Shown here: in pieces, positions 1-7,125 of the stretch
Layout: every line of letters starts with the position of its first letter
How positions within the stretch are numbered: the stretch's first letter is position 1
Assembly (NCBI GenBank): GCA_007120915.1
Contig: SKMT01000145.1
Location: 1-9,497 of the forward strand
From: Myxococcales bacterium
GTDB taxonomy: Bacteria; Myxococcota_A; Bradymonadia; Bradymonadales; Bradymonadaceae
Reading direction: 5' to 3'
DNA length: 9,497 nucleotides
The notes under the pieces: model-generated
What the model saw: only the letters and a program-made list of their open reading frames with translations
The model's database searches: none
What the model was told of the DNA's origin: nothing
Translations under genes and position numbers: made by a program

Positions 1-1
1 A

Positions 2-1501
2 TTGGGCGTGAGCGAAGAACAAGAGCAGACATTTCCAATCATCCGCCTCACCGGCCTGATCGCCGGGCCCGTCATCTTCGCGCTGGTGATGCTCAGCCCC
101 GGCGTCGAAGGTCTCTCCTCCGAGGCCCAGGCCGCCGCCGCGATCACCTTGCTGATGGCCATCTGGTGGGTCACCGAGGCGATCCCGATCTATGCCACCG
201 CCCTGGTACCGGTGGTGCTGTTTCCCCTCACCGGCGTACTCCCCGTCGGCGAGACGACCCGCAACTATGGCCACGAGCTGATCTTCTTGTTCCTCGGCGG
301 GTTTCTGATCGCCATCGCCATCCAGAAGTGGGATCTACACCGGCGCATAGCACTCAAAATCGTCGGGTTGTTCGGCACCGACCCCACCCGGCTGGTTCTG
401 GGGTTTATGGTGGCCACCGGCTTTCTGTCGATGTGGATCTCCAACACCGCCGCCGCGCTGATGATGGTGCCCATCGGCCTGGCGCTGATCACCCAGCTTA
501 CGGACCTTCTCGAACAGCAACAAAGCGACATCGACACCTCACCGGGCCACTTTCCCTTCGGGATGGCGCTGATGCTGGGCATCGCCTACTCCGCCTCCGT
601 CGGCGGGCTGGCCACGATTATCGGCAGCCCACCCAACGCCATCTTCGTCGGTTACGTCTCCCAGATTCACGACGTGGAGATCACCTTCGTGCAGTGGATG
701 ATGTACGGGCTGCCGTTGAGCATCGTCGGCATCGTCGGGGTGTGGTGGTATCTCACCCGGGTCGCCCACCCGGTGGAGCTGGTCGGATTTGACGGGCTGG
801 ACGAAGTCATCGTCGAACAGCGGGAGCAATTGGGTCGGCTGGACGGCCCGGAGCTGAAGGTGCTGATCATCTTCGTGGTCGTCGCCGCGCTCTGGATTAT
901 CCGCGGGGTCTTCTCGCCCTGGCTCGCCGATCTGGGGCTGGGCGGGCTCAACGACACCACCATCGCCATCTTCGGCGCACTTCTGATGTTTCTGGTGCCC
1001 GCCCACCTGGAGAAGCGCCAGTTCTTGCTCGACTGGGACGACACCAGGGAGGTGCCCTGGGGGATCTTGATCCTGTTCGGCGGCGGGCTGGCGCTGGCGG
1101 CGGGCATCGAAAACAGCGGGCTGGCAGACTGGCTCGCCGAGCAGTTGCATGGGCTGGAGGCCGCCCCGGTGTTGCTGGTACTCGCCGCAGTGGCACTGCT
1201 GGTGATCTTTTTGACGGAGGTGACCTCCAACACCGCCACCGCTTCGATCTTTGTGCCCGTCGTCGCCGTCGTCGCCGTCGTCGTCGGCGTGCACCCCTGG
1301 GTGCTGATGGTCACCGTGGTCACCGCCGCCTCCTGTGCGTTCATGCTGCCGATTGCCACCCCGCCCAACGCCGTGGTCTTCGCCTCCAAATACGTCACCA
1401 TGCGCAACATGATGCGCGCCGGTATCTGGCTGAACCTGACATTCGTGGCCATCATCGCCGTCGCCGCCTATTTCTGGCTGCCCGTTGTCTGGGGGGTGTA
1501 G
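2..1501 (+). CDS. DASS/SLC13-family sodium:dicarboxylate or sulfate symporter
   Basis: A polytopic inner-membrane protein of about 499 residues, close to the usual length of the divalent anion:sodium symporter (DASS, SLC13) family, which couples Na+ entry to uptake of succinate-like dicarboxylates or sulfate. Both diagnostic Ser-Asn-Thr substrate/sodium motifs are present: S147-N148-T149 in the first half and S409-N410-T411 in the second, as expected from the family's internal inverted duplication. The C-terminal family signature spans residues 443-459 (ASCAFMLPIATPPNAVV). A GGGLALA segment near residue 360 is also typical. Hydrophobic helices run throughout, including a Val/Ala-rich helix encoded by near-perfect GTCGTCGCC repeats around 1258-1290. 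The reading frame is open to the window edge: TTG at 2 and GTG at 8 are possible starts, but upstream sequence is missing, so the N-terminus is uncertain. Substrate cannot be decided from sequence alone; a C4-dicarboxylate is slightly favoured by the SNTATA and TPPNA motifs. It stands alone, convergent with the cco operon. Confidence 0.93.
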   Translation: MGVSEEQEQTFPIIRLTGLIAGPVIFALVMLSPGVEGLSSEAQAAAAITLLMAIWWVTEAIPIYATALVPVVLFPLTGVLPVGETTRNYGHELIFLFLGGFLIAIAIQKWDLHRRIALKIVGLFGTDPTRLVLGFMVATGFLSMWISNTAAALMMVPIGLALITQLTDLLEQQQSDIDTSPGHFPFGMALMLGIAYSASVGGLATIIGSPPNAIFVGYVSQIHDVEITFVQWMMYGLPLSIVGIVGVWWYLTRVAHPVELVGFDGLDEVIVEQREQLGRLDGPELKVLIIFVVVAALWIIRGVFSPWLADLGLGGLNDTTIAIFGALLMFLVPAHLEKRQFLLDWDDTREVPWGILILFGGGLALAAGIENSGLADWLAEQLHGLEAAPVLLVLAAVALLVIFLTEVTSNTATASIFVPVVAVVAVVVGVHPWVLMVTVVTAASCAFMLPIATPPNAVVFASKYVTMRNMMRAGIWLNLTFVAIIAVAAYFWLPVVWGV

Positions 1502-1526
1502 CTCGACATTCGGCTGCTGGAGTCCA

Positions 1527-1542
1527 CGTTGTGAGTACAACG
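1527..1542. other. Inverted repeat after the symporter gene, possible weak terminator
   Basis: A perfect 6-bp inverted repeat, CGTTGT-GAGT-ACAACG, lies 26 bases downstream of the symporter stop codon. It could form a short hairpin in the symporter mRNA. There is no T-tract after it, so it is not a canonical intrinsic terminator. The rest of the 261-base gap (1502-1762) between the convergent genes shows no convincing conserved gene. Confidence 0.3.
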
Positions 1543-1762
1543 CCGTGAGGAATGCAGCCTACGACGGTCATGGATGACATCTCTGGGGGAGACTGATGAG
1601 ACAGCGCAGACAACTGCGCACGTCGTCGTGGTTCAACTCGAAGCGCACGCCCCCCGAAACGCCACCGGCTGCGCCCGGTCGAACACCTCCGGATCTGCCT
1701 CCAACTCCACAGTCGCATTCGATCCGATCAATACTGGCCACCGGTCGTCATCTCGCCACCGC

Positions 1763-3859
1763 TCACCCACTGTCGGGTGCACCGCAGCGATCCAGCAGTT
1801 CGAGGTCACCGCCGGTGGGTGAATGGTCACCTGTCGGCGCCTGCCGTTGTGTCTCCAGCGAACCGGTGGTCGTCCAGGTAACGAACAGACTGGACGACAT
1901 CATCAGCACCGCCGCAACCACCGGATGTAACAGGCCGGCGGCGGCAACAGCGATGCCAACGACGTTGTAGACGGTGGCGAAGCCGAGGTTGAACCGCACC
2001 ACCGAAAACGCCTGACGAGCGGCATCGATGGCATCGGGAATGGCCTCCAGATGTTCCCCGCACCAGCGCAGATCGCCGACGCCGGCGGCCAACTGGGCCC
2101 CGCCGTCGACATCGATGGCCACGTCGGCGGTGGCCATCGCCGCCGCATCATTGACTCCATCACCGACGAACAACACAGTGCGTCCCTGCTGTTGGAGACG
2201 GCGTACCTGATCGCGTTTTTGGACCGGAGTCATCCGGGCGTGGACCCAATCTACGTCGAAGGGCTCGGTGCGCTCGACGGCATCACCGGTCATCAGTCCC
2301 ACCTCCAGCCCCATCTCGTCGAGCCGCTCAAGCCCCCGCTGCACGCGGCGGCGAACCTGCTCGTCGACCACCGCCACCGCCGCGATCCGATCGTCGACCA
2401 CCACCGCCACCACACGGGCACACGACGCCACAATGGCCCGCCGTTTCAACCGCTCCAGCCGCCAAAACTCCCGATCATCGAGCTCGTCGACCAGCTCGGT
2501 GCTGCCGATGCGCAACCGGTAGGTCGCCCCGACAGTGCGAACCGTCGCCTCTATGCCCAACCCCGCGATCAGGCGCGTCGATTCGACCATCATCTCCGGC
2601 TCACAGCGCTTCGAACACAGGTCGCTGTCCAGCGTCTGCAGCGCCCGGGCGACCGGGTGGTCGATCTGCTCTTCGACGGCGACGACAAGCCGGCGCAACA
2701 GCGGCTCTTTGACATCCCCGTCGTCGTCGATCACAAAGTCGACAAGCCCCGGCGCCGGTTCGGTCAGCGTCCCCGTCTTGTCAAACACCACGGTATCGAC
2801 CCGGGACATCGTCTCGACGCACTGACCGTGGGCCGGGACCATCCCCCGGGCGGCCCACTTGCCCATGGTCATCCACACCGCCAGGGGCACCGCGAAGCCC
2901 AGGGCACAGGGACAGGCGACCAGAAGCACCGCCAGGGCATAAAACAGCCCCGTGGTCCAGTCCACGGCAACCGTCCAGGCTGCGAATGTCACCGCCGTGG
3001 TCATCAGCACCAGGGGCACGAACCAACGGATGGTCTTTCGGGCCTGACGCTGCCAGCGCGACGGGCGCTTCCAGGCGTGGTGCACGGAATCGACGACCTC
3101 GTCGATGACCCGGCTGCCGGCGGTGGCGGTCGCCTCGATCTCGAGGGTTCCATCGACGCTGTAGGAACCGGCGAAGACACCGTCGCCGCTGCGGCGAGCA
3201 GTAGCAAAAGTCTCGCCCGTGATCTCCGTGTCTCGCACCAGGGCCACTCCCCGATGGACGGTCCCGTCGACGACAATCCTATCTCCGGGGCCGACGACAA
3301 TCCGGTCTCCGACTTCGAGCCGGCTTGACGCCACCGTCTCCAGCCGACCGTTGTCGTCCCGTCGTCTCACCAGGGTGTCATCGGCCGCGAAACAGCGGGC
3401 GGCGTCAACGGCACGGCGCTGGTTGACCGTGCCCACCCGTCGCCCGATCCCGTGGATGACCAGCAGAATCGCGGCGACTTCGAAGTACACCGCCCCGGCT
3501 CCGGTGGCGATCGACACCATCGACGCGCCCACGGCGGCGACCACGGCGATCAGAAAGAACATATCGAAGTTGATCCGCCACCTTTTCAGCCCCTGCCAGG
3601 CTCCCTTCGCCAGAGGCCAGCCCAGCAGCTCAAACACGATGACCACACTGGCGAACAGCACGATGTAGATGAACAGGGTGATGTTGTCGGCGGCCTCGAC
3701 GCTGCTGATGGCCAGGCCCACGGTCATGGTGTTGCCCGCCAGCAACAACCCGGCGCCGATCTTCCAGATCGCCGGTTCTTCGCCCCGGTCCGGGCCGTCG
3801 GGGCCCGCGGAGATATCGGCAGGCGATCCGTTGTCGGCCCTATTGCAACAGGCGCCCAT
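1763..3859 (-). CDS. ccoI: Copper-translocating P1B-type ATPase, CcoI/FixI-like, lacking the N-terminal metal-binding domain
   Basis: A 698-residue inner-membrane heavy-metal ATPase. In the cbb3 system CcoI moves Cu+ across the membrane for CuB assembly in CcoN. Visible motifs in order: a Cys pair at the extreme N-terminus (MGACC), two helix pairs at about 33-80 and 100-137, the actuator loop T214-G215-E216, the membrane metal site C316-P317-C318, the phosphorylation motif D360-KTGT, the P1B histidine-proline pair H401-P402, MTGD at 523-526, GDGVND at 566-571, Y631-N632 in helix 7 and MMSSS at 653-657 in helix 8. CPC, YN and M-S-S together are the Cu+ (P1B-1) signature. No heavy-metal-associated domain with a GMTCxxC loop precedes helix 1, so the protein is shorter than typical CcoI. 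It is the last gene of the operon, starting 3 bases after the ccoP-like stop; its AGGAG ribosome site overlaps that stop, 6 bases before ATG. The C-terminal 30 or so residues are hydrophilic and not family-like. A general CopA role is the alternative, but position argues for CcoI. Confidence 0.92.
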   Translation of the reverse strand: MGACCNRADNGSPADISAGPDGPDRGEEPAIWKIGAGLLLAGNTMTVGLAISSVEAADNITLFIYIVLFASVVIVFELLGWPLAKGAWQGLKRWRINFDMFFLIAVVAAVGASMVSIATGAGAVYFEVAAILLVIHGIGRRVGTVNQRRAVDAARCFAADDTLVRRRDDNGRLETVASSRLEVGDRIVVGPGDRIVVDGTVHRGVALVRDTEITGETFATARRSGDGVFAGSYSVDGTLEIEATATAGSRVIDEVVDSVHHAWKRPSRWQRQARKTIRWFVPLVLMTTAVTFAAWTVAVDWTTGLFYALAVLLVACPCALGFAVPLAVWMTMGKWAARGMVPAHGQCVETMSRVDTVVFDKTGTLTEPAPGLVDFVIDDDGDVKEPLLRRLVVAVEEQIDHPVARALQTLDSDLCSKRCEPEMMVESTRLIAGLGIEATVRTVGATYRLRIGSTELVDELDDREFWRLERLKRRAIVASCARVVAVVVDDRIAAVAVVDEQVRRRVQRGLERLDEMGLEVGLMTGDAVERTEPFDVDWVHARMTPVQKRDQVRRLQQQGRTVLFVGDGVNDAAAMATADVAIDVDGGAQLAAGVGDLRWCGEHLEAIPDAIDAARQAFSVVRFNLGFATVYNVVGIAVAAAGLLHPVVAAVLMMSSSLFVTWTTTGSLETQRQAPTGDHSPTGGDLELLDRCGAPDSG

Positions 3860-3862
3860 CGC

Positions 3863-4636
3863 TCACTCCTGGTCTTCGAACGCCGGATCGGCGTCGGCGT
3901 CGCCCAGCTCGTCGGTGTCGATGTCGGCGAAGAACTCCTCCAGTTGAGCCTCCGTCCAGGGTTCGTCGCGCTCTTCGGTCAGCGCACGGACTTCGGCGAC
4001 CAGTGACTCCTCCACCGGATCGGCGTCGTTGCCCCAGGACTGGCGGATGTAGGTCAGCACCGCCGCCATCTCCTGATCCGAATAGTGGTCGTGAGGCGGC
4101 ATCAAATCGTCGTATTCCACTCCCTGGACCTCGATGGGGCCTTCCAGTCCATCCACCACCAGCGCCACCAGGGGGGCGGGGTCGCCGAGCACGGTCTGGT
4201 TGTCGACCAGCGGGGGAAATGTGCCCTCGATGCCGGTGCCGTCGGCCTGGTGGCAGGCCGTACACTCACCGTACATCTGCTCGCCCAGCACCATCGGATC
4301 GATCTCCTCCGGCTGTGGCTCCACCTCCTCCGGTGCAACCGCCTGCTCATCGAGGGGGATGATGTCGATGACGTCGGGGCTGAACGCACCGCTGTACGCC
4401 CCCAGATACCACCCGCCCCAGCCGACCAGGGCCATAAACAGCATCACCAGCCACACCGAGATCGGCTCGAAGCCGTCGCGGGGCCGCTCGTGCTCCCGCA
4501 TCACCGGGTCGTGCAACTCGTGGATGTCGTCCCATCGCCCCTCCTCCGGTTCGGCCCCCAGCGGGGCTTCCTGCTGCAGAGGGGGCTCTTCACCGTTGGT
4601 GTTGTCGCCGTTGGAATTGCCGGAGTTGTCGGCCAT
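3863..4636 (-). CDS. ccoP: Membrane-anchored monoheme cytochrome c in the CcoP position of a cbb3 oxidase
   Basis: A 257-residue protein likely to pass electrons to CcoO/CcoN. Residues 1-55 are hydrophilic and acidic; one transmembrane helix spans about 57-80 (ISVWLVMLFMALVGWGGWYL); a periplasmic cytochrome c domain follows with a single heme-binding CTACH at 125-129 and a likely axial Met179 in an LMPPHDHYSD loop; residues 203-257 form a strongly acidic tail. Canonical CcoP is about 300 residues with two CxxCH sites and a different N-terminal domain; here only one CxxCH exists anywhere in the protein. The N-terminal helix also resembles that of monoheme cytochromes attached to other heme-copper oxidases, so the ccoP name rests on operon position. 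It starts one base after the ccoO stop (TGA-G-ATG) and is followed 3 bases later by ccoI, so translation is probably coupled. Oxidase-subunit assignment is inferred; the monoheme membrane cytochrome is seen directly. Confidence 0.88.
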   Translation of the reverse strand: MADNSGNSNGDNTNGEEPPLQQEAPLGAEPEEGRWDDIHELHDPVMREHERPRDGFEPISVWLVMLFMALVGWGGWYLGAYSGAFSPDVIDIIPLDEQAVAPEEVEPQPEEIDPMVLGEQMYGECTACHQADGTGIEGTFPPLVDNQTVLGDPAPLVALVVDGLEGPIEVQGVEYDDLMPPHDHYSDQEMAAVLTYIRQSWGNDADPVEESLVAEVRALTEERDEPWTEAQLEEFFADIDTDELGDADADPAFEDQE

Positions 4637-4637
4637 C

Positions 4638-5246
4638 TCACCGCTCGTCGTCGATGGGATAGGAGTGATCCAGGCTCAGCAGGTAGTCCACCAGCGCCTC
4701 GGCGCGGTCGGTGGGCACCCACCAGTAGTCCGGGTCGTCGAATTCATCGGGCAGATCGAGGGCGTCTTCCGGAGGGTCGCCGCCGTCGCGGGGAACCCGG
4801 TCGTACAGAAACCGATAGGGGGGCATGATCGAACCCGGAGAGGTGGTCTCCGGATCGAACAGATGGAGGTGATGCCAGGTGCGCGACGGCTGGCGCACGG
4901 CGATGTTCGCCAGGTCGGGGCCGGTGCGCATCGTTCCCAGCAGATGAGGCTGGTCGTGGATGTGATCGACGGGGTGGGTCTGCCGGTCGCCCCAGCCCCG
5001 GGCCTGATCGACGCCGAATCCCTCGGGGCGCACCTGCTGGGTGTGGCAGTAGATACAGCCCAACTCACTGTAGATCTGACGGCCCTCGGCGACCGATCCG
5101 GCCGGCTGCTGAGGCTGCATCGTTCCGTCCGGAGCCTCCACCGGCTCCAGCGGATCGAGCTGCCATTCCGGGATCACCACCAGGCCCACGTAGGAACTGG
5201 CGACGGTCAACAATACGCCGGCCAACAGCACGAAGGTGCGATTCAT
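4638..5246 (-). CDS. ccoO: cbb3-type cytochrome c oxidase subunit II, monoheme cytochrome CcoO
   Basis: A 202-residue membrane-anchored cytochrome c that hands electrons to CcoN. The N-terminus (about residues 5-25) is a signal-anchor helix. Heme c binds at C64-I-Y-C67-H68, immediately followed by TQQVRPE, and the conserved CcoO block RTGPDLANIA (107-116), the WHHLHLFDP segment (124-132) and PGSIMPPY with likely axial Met141 are all present. These are specific to CcoO/FixO and separate it from generic cytochromes c. The acidic C-terminus is short. The ATG overlaps the ccoN stop codon (ATGA), with a GGGGGAG ribosome site 5 bases upstream, so translational coupling to ccoN is expected. Length is close to the usual roughly 200 residues for this subunit. 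Confidence 0.96.
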   Translation of the reverse strand: MNRTFVLLAGVLLTVASSYVGLVVIPEWQLDPLEPVEAPDGTMQPQQPAGSVAEGRQIYSELGCIYCHTQQVRPEGFGVDQARGWGDRQTHPVDHIHDQPHLLGTMRTGPDLANIAVRQPSRTWHHLHLFDPETTSPGSIMPPYRFLYDRVPRDGGDPPEDALDLPDEFDDPDYWWVPTDRAEALVDYLLSLDHSYPIDDER

Positions 5247-6781
5247 GGCGACTCCCCCTGCTGGGCGTCTCCAGCCCCGTCATCGGCAACGTCGCCGTCG
5301 TCCGGGCGCTCGGTCAGTGGCTGACGGGCCGGAAACTGCGTCGGCCCCTGCGCGTCGGCCTGCCCGCCGCGCCACATCTTCCAGAGCAGTATCGCAAACG
5401 CGACGTGGCCCACGGTCATCAAAATCCCGGCGAAACTGCGGGACCACAAAAAGGGGATCAGGTAGTCGACGATCGCCAGAAAATCGACGGTGTCGTGGTT
5501 CATCATCTCCCCCTGGCGCCATCCTCCCCAGCTTAGCCCGGTGAAGTACAAGAAGATCCCGGTGCCGGTGCACCAGAAATGCACCCGGATCAACGTCGCC
5601 GACGGCCATTCCCGCCCCAACAGCCGGGGCAGCATGTAGTAGATCGCCCCGAACATCGCCATCGTGAAGAAGGCGTACATCCCCAGGTGGGCATGAGCGA
5701 CGGTGTAGTGGGTGAAGTGGGTGGTCTCGTTGACGTTGCGAAGAGCCATCAGCGATCCCTGGACGCTCACCAGGGTGTAGCTCATGGCCCCGAAGACGAT
5801 AAACCGGAGGGTGGGACTGAATTTGAGCTTCTCGAAATGGCCCACCATCGTCATGTGGTGATTGATCGCCACGGTGATCACGGGGATGAACATCATCATA
5901 CTCGCCACCGTGCCCACCGTGGTCAGCCACACCGGCAGCGGTCCCCCGATCAGATGATGGGTGCCCGCCCAGTTGTAAAACAGCGCCAACGTCCAAAACC
6001 CCAGAAGCGACAGATAGTAGCTGTGGATCGGCCGGCCCAGCACCTTGGGGATGAAGTAGTACGCCGCCGCCAGCCCGATGGGGGTAAACCAGATGCCCAG
6101 CACGTTGTGGGCAAACCACCAGTTCGCAGTACCCTGGGCGACCCCGGTGGCCATTCCGAGATGAATCATCAGATTGGCCAGCACGTACAGAATCGGAAAC
6201 CAGAACACCGCCCCGAACAGATACCACTGGGACACGAAGATGTGGTGTTTGGTGCGCCGGCGAAACAGATCCAGCGACACTGCCATCACCCCCACAAATC
6301 CCACTCCCAGCAAGGCGGCGGTCCAGACCGGAAACTCCAGCCACTCCACGCTGTTGAAGTGAGTGGTCAACAGGGCGATGGTCCCTGCGGCCACCGCCAG
6401 GTTCCACAGAATCCCCACGGCGTACAGCAGCCGGTGAAATCGCAGTGGCGCCCGGCAAAGCCGCGCCTGAAGCCACAACAACACCCCCATCCCCGCCAGC
6501 GACGACCACCCGTAGATCACCGTGTTCAGATGGGCGGGGCGGACCCGCCCGAAGGTCAACGGCTCCCAGTCGGCGAGAAACTCCGGGGAGTGCATCTTCA
6601 CCGAGGCCACAATCGCCAGCACTGTGCCCACCAGCAACCAGACGACGGCGGTGAGCACGAAAAACAGCACCGGTCCTCGGCACGACTCGTCGATGCGAGC
6701 CCGGCGAATCACATCCCGGTCTCTCGGAGGTTCAGACAGGTCGCCGTCGGGATGGCCCGATACGTCGACCGTCTCACTCAT
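5243..6781 (-). CDS. ccoN: cbb3-type cytochrome c oxidase catalytic subunit I, CcoN
   Basis: The 512-residue catalytic subunit of a C-family heme-copper oxidase, an integral membrane protein that reduces O2 to water and pumps protons. All cofactor ligands expected from the Pseudomonas stutzeri enzyme are in place: H84 and H365 for low-spin heme b, H363 for heme b3 (VAHAHLGMY), H225 (WWFAHNVLG), H275 and H276 (NWAGTHHLIGGPLP) for CuB, and Y269, six residues before H275, as the cross-linked active-site tyrosine of this family. About a dozen hydrophobic helices follow a charged 35-residue cytoplasmic extension. The C-terminal 40 residues are hydrophilic and acidic. The start is set by a strong GGGAGGAG ribosome site 4 bases before ATG and by the 8-base overlap with ccoS upstream; its stop overlaps the ccoO start. 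Assignment is firm; whether it works as a high-affinity microaerobic oxidase is known for the family but not shown here. Confidence 0.98.
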   Translation of the reverse strand: MSETVDVSGHPDGDLSEPPRDRDVIRRARIDESCRGPVLFFVLTAVVWLLVGTVLAIVASVKMHSPEFLADWEPLTFGRVRPAHLNTVIYGWSSLAGMGVLLWLQARLCRAPLRFHRLLYAVGILWNLAVAAGTIALLTTHFNSVEWLEFPVWTAALLGVGFVGVMAVSLDLFRRRTKHHIFVSQWYLFGAVFWFPILYVLANLMIHLGMATGVAQGTANWWFAHNVLGIWFTPIGLAAAYYFIPKVLGRPIHSYYLSLLGFWTLALFYNWAGTHHLIGGPLPVWLTTVGTVASMMMFIPVITVAINHHMTMVGHFEKLKFSPTLRFIVFGAMSYTLVSVQGSLMALRNVNETTHFTHYTVAHAHLGMYAFFTMAMFGAIYYMLPRLLGREWPSATLIRVHFWCTGTGIFLYFTGLSWGGWRQGEMMNHDTVDFLAIVDYLIPFLWSRSFAGILMTVGHVAFAILLWKMWRGGQADAQGPTQFPARQPLTERPDDGDVADDGAGDAQQGESP

Positions 6782-6995
6782 TGCTCTCCTCCCTGCGGCT
6801 CAGGTAACCGTCGGGGCCTTCGCCGGGGAAAAAGTCGGTCATCTCCCCCATTGGCTCTTCGTCATCGAAGATCGAGCGGCCCGCCTCCTCGACGTTGCTC
6901 ATATGCCCCCGGTCGACCGCCCAGCTCAGCGCCCAGATCACACTGATGCCGAAGATAATCCAGGTCCCCCAGATCAACAGATAGATCAGATTCAT
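6774..6995 (-). CDS. ccoS: cbb3-type oxidase assembly protein CcoS
   Basis: A 73-residue single-helix membrane protein. In other bacteria CcoS is needed to insert heme b and CuB into CcoN. The N-terminal helix (about residues 3-27) ends in WAVDRGHMSNVEEAGRSIF, followed by DDEEP; the WAV-x-x-G and IFDDE pattern matches the family consensus WAVxxGQ...ILFDDD. The C-terminal 25 residues are acidic and longer than the minimal family core. It is the first gene of the operon, whereas ccoS is usually the last gene of a separate ccoGHIS cluster. Its stop lies inside the ccoN start region (8-base overlap). An AGGAG ribosome site stands 9 bases before the ATG. Confidence 0.9.
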   Translation of the reverse strand: MNLIYLLIWGTWIIFGISVIWALSWAVDRGHMSNVEEAGRSIFDDEEPMGEMTDFFPGEGPDGYLSRREESNE

Positions 6996-7125
6996 ATGCG
7001 GTGGCTCCTCGTGCCCAACAGGATCAGATCTGTGCCGGACTCCCCGAGGGGAGTCGACGCCGATTTGGTCTCCCGGCGCCTCCGCCTACTTTTGGACAAA
7101 CCCAACCGGCACGAAGGAGTGCACC
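6996..7125. promoter_or_regulatory. Divergent intergenic region holding the cco operon promoter
   Basis: These 130 bases separate ccoS (leftward) from the small membrane-protein gene (rightward) and must hold the promoter for the oxidase operon and probably one for the rightward gene. Ribosome sites sit at each end: AGGAG for ccoS at 7005-7009 (minus strand) and AAGGAG at 7114-7119 (plus strand). I see no TTGAT-N4-ATCAA FNR/ANR box, the classical regulator of cbb3 operons, and no convincing -35/-10 pair on either strand. The only prominent element is the palindrome listed separately. Confidence 0.6.
7038..7055. promoter_or_regulatory. 18-bp palindrome between divergent genes, candidate operator
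   Basis: GACTCCCC-GA-GGGGAGTC is a perfect 8-bp inverted repeat around two central bases. It lies near the middle of the divergent region, 43 bases from the ccoS start and 71 bases from the rightward start, a sensible place for a dimeric repressor or activator controlling both genes. In RNA it could also form a 7-bp stem with a CGAG loop. The C/G-run half-sites recall operators of copper-responsive regulators such as CsoR, but the match is loose and no regulator gene is present. A second short palindrome, CAGATCTG, is at 7025-7032. Confidence 0.45.

Noticed and set aside
539..1540. Minus-strand open frame of 333 codons opposite the symporter
   Set aside because: Gly/Asp/His/Gln-rich shadow; the plus-strand frame carries both SNT motifs and the family signature.
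1596..1970. Plus-strand frame at ATG 1596 with a good GGGGGAG ribosome-like site
   Set aside because: The product is Ser/Pro/Arg-rich, without domains, and most of it runs antisense to the ccoI 3' end; the purine run is probably chance.
2051..3328. Plus-strand open frame of 425 codons opposite ccoI
   Set aside because: It is a mirror of the GC-rich ccoI gene: His/Arg/Pro/Gly-rich composition, no conserved motifs and no ribosome site, while ccoI on the other strand has all P-type ATPase motifs.
5280..6683. Alternative minus-strand frame of 467 codons within ccoN
   Set aside because: Out-of-frame shadow rich in Arg, Gly and Asp with no membrane helices; the overlapping ccoN frame is certain.
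5579..6946. Plus-strand open frame of 455 codons opposite ccoN and ccoS
   Set aside because: Low-complexity His/Gln/Pro-rich product typical of antisense frames; ccoN ligand residues prove the minus-strand reading.
7065..7093. Sigma-70-like pair TTGGTC and TACTTT with 17-base spacing
   Set aside because: Each hexamer matches the consensus at only three of six positions; in a region this GC-rich that is not enough to call a promoter.
7106..7125. Sigma-54-like GGCAC...TGCAC just before the small membrane-protein gene
   Set aside because: The GG-to-GC spacing is one base off and the site overlaps the ribosome-binding site and start codon.
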